NCBI GenBank assembly: GCA_902984215.1
Contig: CADWAF010003261.1
Span: 1 to 64,000, forward strand
DNA: 64,000 nt
Direction of reading: 5' to 3'
Source of the DNA: Willaertia magna
Lineage: Eukaryota; Heterolobosea; Eutetramitea; Acrasida; Naegleriidae
Shown: piece by piece, positions 58,493 to 64,000 of the stretch
Numbering within the stretch: position 1 is the stretch's first letter
Layout: every line of letters begins with the position of its first letter
The notes under the pieces: generated by a model
The model's database searches: none
What the model was told of the DNA's origin: nothing
The model's input: only the letters and a program-made list of their open reading frames with translations
Made by a program: the position numbers and the translations under genes

Positions 58493-59476
58493 TTAAAGAA
58501 TATTACATGATTTTATCATGCCAAAAAACAATGCAAACATTCCAACTAATTGATTTGTTCCATCATTTGTCACTGATCCATCAACATTTGAATTTGTATT
58601 CTCTACATGTACTCCAGGTTTACCTTTTAAACAAGCATCTATCCCAGTCATTACAACTTCATTAACACCTTCCCTTGTTAAAGCACTACATTCAACATAA
58701 GAATAAAAACCAAATTCTTTTGCGAATTTCTCTGCTCTTTCTTTTGTAACAACTTCTTTTCCTAAAAGTTTTAAATCATGTAAAGTTTTTTCATCATTTC
58801 TTAAATCTGATTTTGTACCAACTAGTAGACAATGTGCTCTTTTCATTGCTTCTCCTTTTTCTTTAATTTCTTTTAACCACAACGTTTTAATGTTATCTAA
58901 ACTATCAGGATTGACAACTGAAAAGCCTTTTTTTTTTAATTATTTGTAAATTATTATTTTGTAAAAGAAATTGATTTTGTAAAATTATTCTTATGTTTTC
59001 ATTAAAAAAACTTACAAACTAAAAACAAATTAGTATCTGGATAGGCCAATAATCTTAAATTTTCAAATTCCTATATTCACATCAATCAATCAAAATTAAA
59101 ATAAATAAAAAATTAAAATAAAAAATAAAAACTTACTTCTTGTCCAGCAGTATCCCATAGATTTAAATCAATAAATTCATCATTATATTTAACTCTTTGA
59201 ATTTTATTATCAACAACTGTAGGTACATGATTTTCATCAAATTCATTATCCGTAAAACTTAATAATAAACAAGTTTTACCTACAGCACCATCTCCTATTT
59301 AATTTATTTATTTAATTATTAAATATTTATTTTTTTAATTTTATTTAATTTAGAATAATAATTGTTATAATTTTATTTAGGGATAACAACAACAACTTAC
59401 CTACAATTACTACTTTAAATCTATTATTTTGATTATTATTGTTGTGATGATGGTGATGTGAAGATTGACGGGACAT
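58493..59476 (-). CDS. Rho-family GTPase with His/Asn-rich N-terminus (4 exons)
   Basis: Exons 59476-59401, 59294-59137, 59070-59016 and 58926-58493; introns of 106, 66 and 89 bp, all GTAAGT. The product is 240 residues. After MSRQSS and a run of five His and several Asn comes the G domain: P loop GDGAVGKT (26-33), switch I VPTVVD with Thr51, G3 DTAGQE (73-78), GTKSDLRND as G4, and ECSAL as G5. The Rho insert helix is present between G4 and G5. The C-terminus is CNIL, a CaaX box ending in Leu, so geranylgeranylation is likely. It acts in actin and membrane signalling at the plasma membrane. The N-terminal extension is unusual for Rho. The second intron separates DTAGQE from the rest of switch II. 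Confidence 0.9.
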
Positions 59477-59590
59477 TTTTTTTATTTAATTTTGAAATCA
59501 ATAAAAAAAAAATAATTATTTTTATTAACAAAACAAGACTTTTCTTTTTTTGGAGATTCCATCACTTGCCATCATTAATTTTTAACAAAT

Positions 59591-60718
59591 TTATTGAGGA
59601 AATGGTCTCTTCATTGCACTAGCGGTATTTAAATCTCTATTTAATTGCCAAGTTAAATAACTTTTATATAATTTATGATTTAAAATAAAATCTTTAAAAT
59701 CCTTAAAAGTATTATAAATATTATCCATATTCATTCCAATAAATTTTAAATTAAAATTTCTTAAAGTTTCTAATCTTTCATAAGGAATAATATAATCATG
59801 ATGTGATAAACCAATTAAATAAAAATCTTTTGGTAAATTTACATTTGGTTCTGGATTTAATTTATTTATTAAATAATTAAATGCAATACCATTATATAAT
59901 TTTTTATTTTTAACAAATAAGGAAGATGCTTTATTAATTTCTTCAATTGTTTTAGATTCAGGTGCAATCTCAAAGATTATTAATTTTTCATCATCAAAAT
60001 AAAAGAAATCAACGCCAGGGAAGATGTTGTTTTTAAATTCATATAAAGTATTTGTTTTTAGGTTAATTATATTTGTAAAATCATAGAGGGTTTCCATATT
60101 TGTACAGATGCAATCCAATGAGAATTCTTTGGAGTGGTATTCGTTGGGTTGTTTTTTTTGTAAATGTTGTTGTAATGGTTGTTGTAATAATTCTTGATTT
60201 TCTTCTTCGTTTGTTTCTTTTTTTGTAAAGTAAAATAAATTTCCTTGTAAAGAAAAGTAACCTGGAATTGATTTTGTAAATAATTCATCCATTAAATTAA
60301 ATAAATCATAAAAACTGTCATCTGTCATATTTTCATATTCTTTATTTGATAATAATAAATTTTCTTCGCCAAGTTTATAAGTATCAATATCTTTTAATTC
60401 TGAAATTTTAAAATGTTCTTTTTTAATTACAGTTAAAATTTCTTTAATATGTTTTAATAATTCATTTTGATTATTTTGTAAAGTTTGAGAATTTGGTAAA
60501 ATAAATTGATTAAAATAATTTAATAAATATTCAATTTTAATTTCATCTAAAGATGGATGTGTTAATCTTTCTAATTCATCAATTCTTTCAATCTCTTCTG
60601 TTGGTGGAAGAATATCTTCTAATGATTGTTGATGTTCTTCTTCTTTTCCTCTTTCTTTTAAGGATTTTTGTTGTTGGGTTTGTTGTTGTAAAGATTTTGA
60701 TAAGGAATGTAAGGACAT
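59591..60718 (-). CDS. Unrecognised protein with possible PD-(D/E)XK-like core
   Basis: 375 residues. The first 70 are Gln/Glu/Lys-rich coiled coil. Residues about 72-180 are helical. Around residues 230-252, FPGVDFFYFDDEKLIIFEIAP has a pattern 'P-x-x-D, strand, E' like the core of PD-(D/E)XK nuclease folds found in RHS- and CRN-type effectors, but the Lys is not where it should be. This is a weak inference. No membrane span. The start context is poor (TCCGC), so the N-terminus is unsure. Function unknown. Confidence 0.4.
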   Translation of the reverse strand: MSLHSLSKSLQQQTQQQKSLKERGKEEEHQQSLEDILPPTEEIERIDELERLTHPSLDEIKIEYLLNYFNQFILPNSQTLQNNQNELLKHIKEILTVIKKEHFKISELKDIDTYKLGEENLLLSNKEYENMTDDSFYDLFNLMDELFTKSIPGYFSLQGNLFYFTKKETNEEENQELLQQPLQQHLQKKQPNEYHSKEFSLDCICTNMETLYDFTNIINLKTNTLYEFKNNIFPGVDFFYFDDEKLIIFEIAPESKTIEEINKASSLFVKNKKLYNGIAFNYLINKLNPEPNVNLPKDFYLIGLSHHDYIIPYERLETLRNFNLKFIGMNMDNIYNTFKDFKDFILNHKLYKSYLTWQLNRDLNTASAMKRPFPQ

Positions 60719-60927
60719 GCGGATTTAAATTTTTGTGTGAAAAAGTGGTTTCGTTGGAGTTGACTTTTTCTTATTAAATTTATACAGTTGTATGCTATTT
60801 ATAAAGTATGGTGAATTTCTAAATTAAGTGATTACTTTAAATAGGAATAGTGTAAAATAGTAGGTTCTTTTAATTAAGCTCCCAGCCTTTTCAACATTAA
60901 ATAGTTTTATTGAAACCAAATAATTTC

Positions 60928-62628
60928 TTATTTTAATAATTCCATTAATTTTGTGTAAATAAATTGTTTTGGTTTATCCAACAATTTTGTATCCATTTCA
61001 TGTTTTTTCATTTCTTCAGTTGGAACACAACACATTTCATATAACCTTGTATATTCCCTCAATAATTCTTTCTTGTCTTTCATTACCCCAAAGTTCTCTT
61101 TACATATTAAATTCGTCATTTGTATTTCAACATTTGAAGGAAAACAAATTGCATATCTATTAAAAGTAGATAATAAACTAGTTGACACATATTTATATTT
61201 TTCTTCTAATAAATTAATTCCACTGTTGAAAAAAGTACGAAGTACATAAAGTAATTTCTCTTCTGAATACAAATAAGGAATTTCATTAAGAATTGTTAAA
61301 GAAATATTAAAAACAGGAACATAGTTTTTCAAAATGTAGAAACCAGTAACTAAATTAAATAAAGTATTATTTAAAGGATATAGTACCATTTTTGGTTCGT
61401 ACTTAACCATCTCAATACATGCAAGTTTTAACGATTCAATATCTTCCTCTTCATTATTATTATTTAACTGAATAGATGTGGCTAAAAACCAATTGGCAAT
61501 TGGCAATGCAGTTATTTGTATTGTTTTATTCTCATTTACTAATAAGGTTAATTGTTTTAAAATAATGTTTGCTTCTTGTTTTCTATTTAAATTATATAAA
61601 AAGATTGAATAAATAAAAGAAAATATATAATTATCTTTTTGCTTTTCATAATAATTATCCATAATTTGTTGAATTGATTGTTCATTTCCATTTGATTGTA
61701 AAAGTAAATTTAAAAATTGTAAACAGTCAACACAAGTTTGTAAAGTTATATCCTTATCTAATAATTCAAAATCTTTAATCTTATAACTCATATCTAAATC
61801 ATCTTTCCACATATTATATTTATTTAAAGTTTCATTCAAAAGTTTACTAAATGTTGTTAGATGTCCATCTTTCATCTTAATACATTCCCTATTTTGTACA
61901 ATATTTCCAAAAAAATCTATGCCAGTTAAATAAAAAGTAATAAGATAAAATCCAATAATAATTTGCAACTCTTTACTCTCTGTTGTAAAATAGTGTTGTA
62001 ATATCAATAATAAGTTGTCAAAATGAGCCATAATTCCTTTCGTGTTTCTATTAATAAAATTAAATTCATCACTTATATATTTATCATTATCAAATTCTTC
62101 TTTTAAAAATTTTAAAAACCAATCTGCTTCCACTTGATTGCTAACTTGTGATCCTTTCATTTCACCATTTCTAATTTCCATTACATTTTTAATTCTTTCA
62201 CTACAATTTAAATTTATTTGTTGAAGAAAATTATTTAATCCATTATCTGTTGGATAACGCATTGTAATTCCACGAAACATACATTGTGTCATGAAATGTA
62301 ATCTCTTCATTTCTAAAGGAAAAGAATCTTGGATAGGATAACTAAATTTTTCAATATGTAACATTACTTTATCAGCAAAATCATTTTCTTTTTGAATAAT
62401 GGTTTCTTTGTCTTTAATTTGTTGATCTAGTTCTCTAATTTCTTTTGTGAATTGATTAATATGATTTTCAATAATTGACAAGTTATTAAAGGTATTGAAA
62501 GAAGAAGAATAAAGCAAGTTGGTGTAGAAATTACGAAATGGTTTTTGGCTTAAAGAGTGTTGAAAGAAAAACTTGTTATTCTTAACACGAAGCAAACAAC
62601 AATTTGCAAGATTTTTAGTGTGTGACAT
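60928..62628 (-). CDS. Unknown protein with mitochondrial-type N-terminus, paralog of 25442-27127
   Basis: 566 residues from the ATG at 62628, whose A-rich leader and alignment to the 25-kb paralog beat an in-frame ATG ten codons upstream. The N-terminus (MSHTKNLANCCLLRVKNNKF) is basic and Ser/Asn-rich, mitochondrial in style. It shares the whole architecture of the 25-kb gene: coiled coil near 50-80, then helical solenoid. Most of the protein is only moderately similar, but about 280 bp (61533-61815) and the last 170 bp are nearly identical to the paralog. Function is unknown. It is the more Asn/Glu-rich of the two. Confidence 0.6.
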   Translation of the reverse strand: MSHTKNLANCCLLRVKNNKFFFQHSLSQKPFRNFYTNLLYSSSFNTFNNLSIIENHINQFTKEIRELDQQIKDKETIIQKENDFADKVMLHIEKFSYPIQDSFPLEMKRLHFMTQCMFRGITMRYPTDNGLNNFLQQINLNCSERIKNVMEIRNGEMKGSQVSNQVEADWFLKFLKEEFDNDKYISDEFNFINRNTKGIMAHFDNLLLILQHYFTTESKELQIIIGFYLITFYLTGIDFFGNIVQNRECIKMKDGHLTTFSKLLNETLNKYNMWKDDLDMSYKIKDFELLDKDITLQTCVDCLQFLNLLLQSNGNEQSIQQIMDNYYEKQKDNYIFSFIYSIFLYNLNRKQEANIILKQLTLLVNENKTIQITALPIANWFLATSIQLNNNNEEEDIESLKLACIEMVKYEPKMVLYPLNNTLFNLVTGFYILKNYVPVFNISLTILNEIPYLYSEEKLLYVLRTFFNSGINLLEEKYKYVSTSLLSTFNRYAICFPSNVEIQMTNLICKENFGVMKDKKELLREYTRLYEMCCVPTEEMKKHEMDTKLLDKPKQFIYTKLMELLK

Positions 62629-62748
62629 TTTTTTTTGGGCAGATGTGAACTGGCACATTCAATCAAAATGCCCCACCAAAACCTGTTCTATTAACACAAA
62701 TCTCTACAAAATTTACACTAATTTATAGAAAAAATATTGATAAAAAAA

Positions 62749-64000
62749 TTAATGAATTCTCGTTAATTCTAAAATAATTGCGCCAAAAAATAATACTAAT
62801 AAAACTAACCATGGATTAACTTGTTCCTCTTCTTCCTTCTTATCTTCTTCCTTTTTAACAGTATTTTCCTCTTCTTTAAGTTTCTCTTCTTTCTCTTTCA
62901 TTAACAATTTTTCATTCTCTTCCATTAATTCTTTTATTTTAGTTTTATAATTTTGAATTTCTTGTTTAAAATCTTGTAAAATTTTATTATTTTCATTTCT
63001 TTCTAAATTAAATTCTTCATCTAAGTTTTTTGAAATTAATTTTTGATTTTGGAATTCTTTTTGCAATTCATTAAATTCTTTTTGTAAATTATTTAAAGTA
63101 TTTTCTAAATTTTGTTTTAAATTATTTTCAATATTTAATTGATTTTTAATTTCTTCATTTTCTTTTTGTAAAGAATTTATTTCATTTTGATTTAAATTAT
63201 TTATTTCATTTATTTGATTTTCTTTTTCTTTAATTAAATTTAATAAATTTTCATTTTCATTTTGTAAATTATTTTTTTCATAATTTAATTCATTTTCTTT
63301 TAATTTAAATTGTTTTGTAAACTCTTCTTGTTCTTCTTTCCTTTTTTGTAACTCATTACTTAAAAAATTTAAATTATTTTCTAAATTTAAAATTTTATTT
63401 TCATTTAATTCCTTTTCTTTTTCTAAATTTTGTAAAGTTTCTAAATTTTCATTTTTATTTTTTAAATTTTCTTCTTTTAATAAATTAATTTCATTTTGTA
63501 AATTTTTAATTTCATTTAAATGTTTTTCTTTTTCTAAACTGTCACTTGTCAACTTTTCATTTGTCAATTTATCAATTTCTGTTTGTAAATTTTTTGTAAA
63601 TTCTTCTTCTTTTTCTTTTAATAAATTTTTTAAATCAATTTCTTTTTTATTTAATTCATTTTCTTTATTAATTAAATTATTTTGTAAAGTTTTTATTAAT
63701 TCTTCTTTTTGTAAATTTAATTTTTGATTTTCTTCATTTTCTTTTTGTAAACTTTCAATTTGTTTTGTAAAGTTTTCTTTTAATTGATTTTTTTCTTCAT
63801 TAAATAAATTTTCTTTTTCATTTAAAATTTTTTCAAAATTTTCTTTTTCTGATTGTAAACTTTTTGTAATCTCTTCACTAATATTATTTGAAAAAGATTT
63901 TAAAATATTTTCAATTTCTAATTCTTTATTTAGTAATTTATTTTTAAAATTATTTTCATTTTCAATTAATTTATTTTGTAAAATATTATTTTCATCATTT
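62749..64000 (-). CDS. Long coiled-coil protein with C-terminal membrane anchor, 5' end beyond window
   Basis: The reading frame runs from the stop at 62749 back to the window edge without a break, at least 417 residues, so the gene starts to the right of the window. Nearly all of it is Glu/Lys/Asn/Leu-rich heptad coiled coil. The last 25 residues are one membrane span, NPWLVLLVLFFGAIILEL, followed by a 4-residue tail. This makes it a tail-anchored protein of the golgin/giantin or ER-tether style. No head domain is in view, so the class is open. An in-frame ATG at 63567 is internal and should not be used as the start. Confidence 0.7.
   Translation of the reverse strand, partial: NDENNILQNKLIENENNFKNKLLNKELEIENILKSFSNNISEEITKSLQSEKENFEKILNEKENLFNEEKNQLKENFTKQIESLQKENEENQKLNLQKEELIKTLQNNLINKENELNKKEIDLKNLLKEKEEEFTKNLQTEIDKLTNEKLTSDSLEKEKHLNEIKNLQNEINLLKEENLKNKNENLETLQNLEKEKELNENKILNLENNLNFLSNELQKRKEEQEEFTKQFKLKENELNYEKNNLQNENENLLNLIKEKENQINEINNLNQNEINSLQKENEEIKNQLNIENNLKQNLENTLNNLQKEFNELQKEFQNQKLISKNLDEEFNLERNENNKILQDFKQEIQNYKTKIKELMEENEKLLMKEKEEKLKEEENTVKKEEDKKEEEEQVNPWLVLLVLFFGAIILELTRIH

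Noticed and set aside
63000..63567. Start of the coiled-coil gene at an internal ATG (63567)
   Set aside because: The same frame continues as coiled coil without a stop to the window edge, so the gene starts beyond the window.
600..63900. Frequent TTTACAA / TTGTAAA word as a regulatory element
   Set aside because: It is common in coding strands because TTA-CAA, ACA and AAA are favoured codons under A/T pressure, so codon bias explains it.

Overview
The window is nuclear DNA of a free-living, amoeba-type protist. Coding regions are very AT-rich, with long Asn and Ser runs. Genes are tightly packed on both strands. Introns are few and short (44-107 bp), mostly with GTAAGT donors and TAG acceptors. 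Start codons usually follow a run of A. The mix of families (RCC1-like repeats, F-box, BTB, U-box, Kelch, RGS, Zn2Cys6, TOM1-like 7TM) and the composition suggest Heterolobosea, with a very AT-rich Naegleria relative such as Willaertia as the first guess. That is inferred from composition and gene style, not from a database search.

Layout. 0-6 kb: a secreted Cys-rich peptide cut by the window edge, a PET100-like protein, an F-box/SPRY protein, a TOM1/TOM3-like 7TM protein, and a secreted polyprotein with seven 35-residue Gly/Trp-rich repeats. 6-16 kb: a U-box/ankyrin protein, a spliced EGF-repeat membrane protein, and a tandem trio of RCC1-like genes, the middle one broken. 15.5-23 kb: a peroxisomal-type enoyl-CoA hydratase/3-hydroxyacyl-CoA dehydrogenase, mago nashi (three exons), a Zn2Cys6 regulator, a U-box/coiled-coil protein and an orphan. 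23-31 kb: a BTB-WD40 protein, a mitochondrial-looking orphan with a paralog at 61 kb, an F-box-like protein and a double RCC1 protein. 31.3-33.3 kb: an almost pure A/T island next to a tRNA-Thr(AGT) gene. 33.6-48 kb: an Arf-like GTPase, two membrane proteins of unknown role, an O-fucosyltransferase-like enzyme, RFC3, an F-box/LRR protein, a second tRNA-Thr gene split inside its T-loop, a Kelch protein, a SLOG-like protein, and two paralogs of an undescribed multi-pass membrane family (38 and 46 kb). 47.5-64 kb: a thioredoxin-fold/RGS fusion, a UBE2D-class E2 (four exons), MON2 (four exons), a rearranged EF-2 pseudogene, a B-box/NHL protein, a Rho-family GTPase (four exons), orphans, and a tail-anchored coiled-coil protein running off the edge.

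Themes. Ubiquitin-system and repeat-adaptor proteins dominate: three F-box-like, two U-box, one BTB, an E2, a B-box/NHL, a Kelch and several RCC1-like. Introns sit mainly in conserved genes (mago, E2, MON2, Rho, ECH/HADH), while the lineage-specific families are mostly intronless. The signals that look least explained are the Gly-zipper/hairpin polyprotein, the tRNA-Thr split by a B-box-like repeat array, the inverted EF-2 relic, and the near-identical patches shared by two otherwise diverged paralogs.
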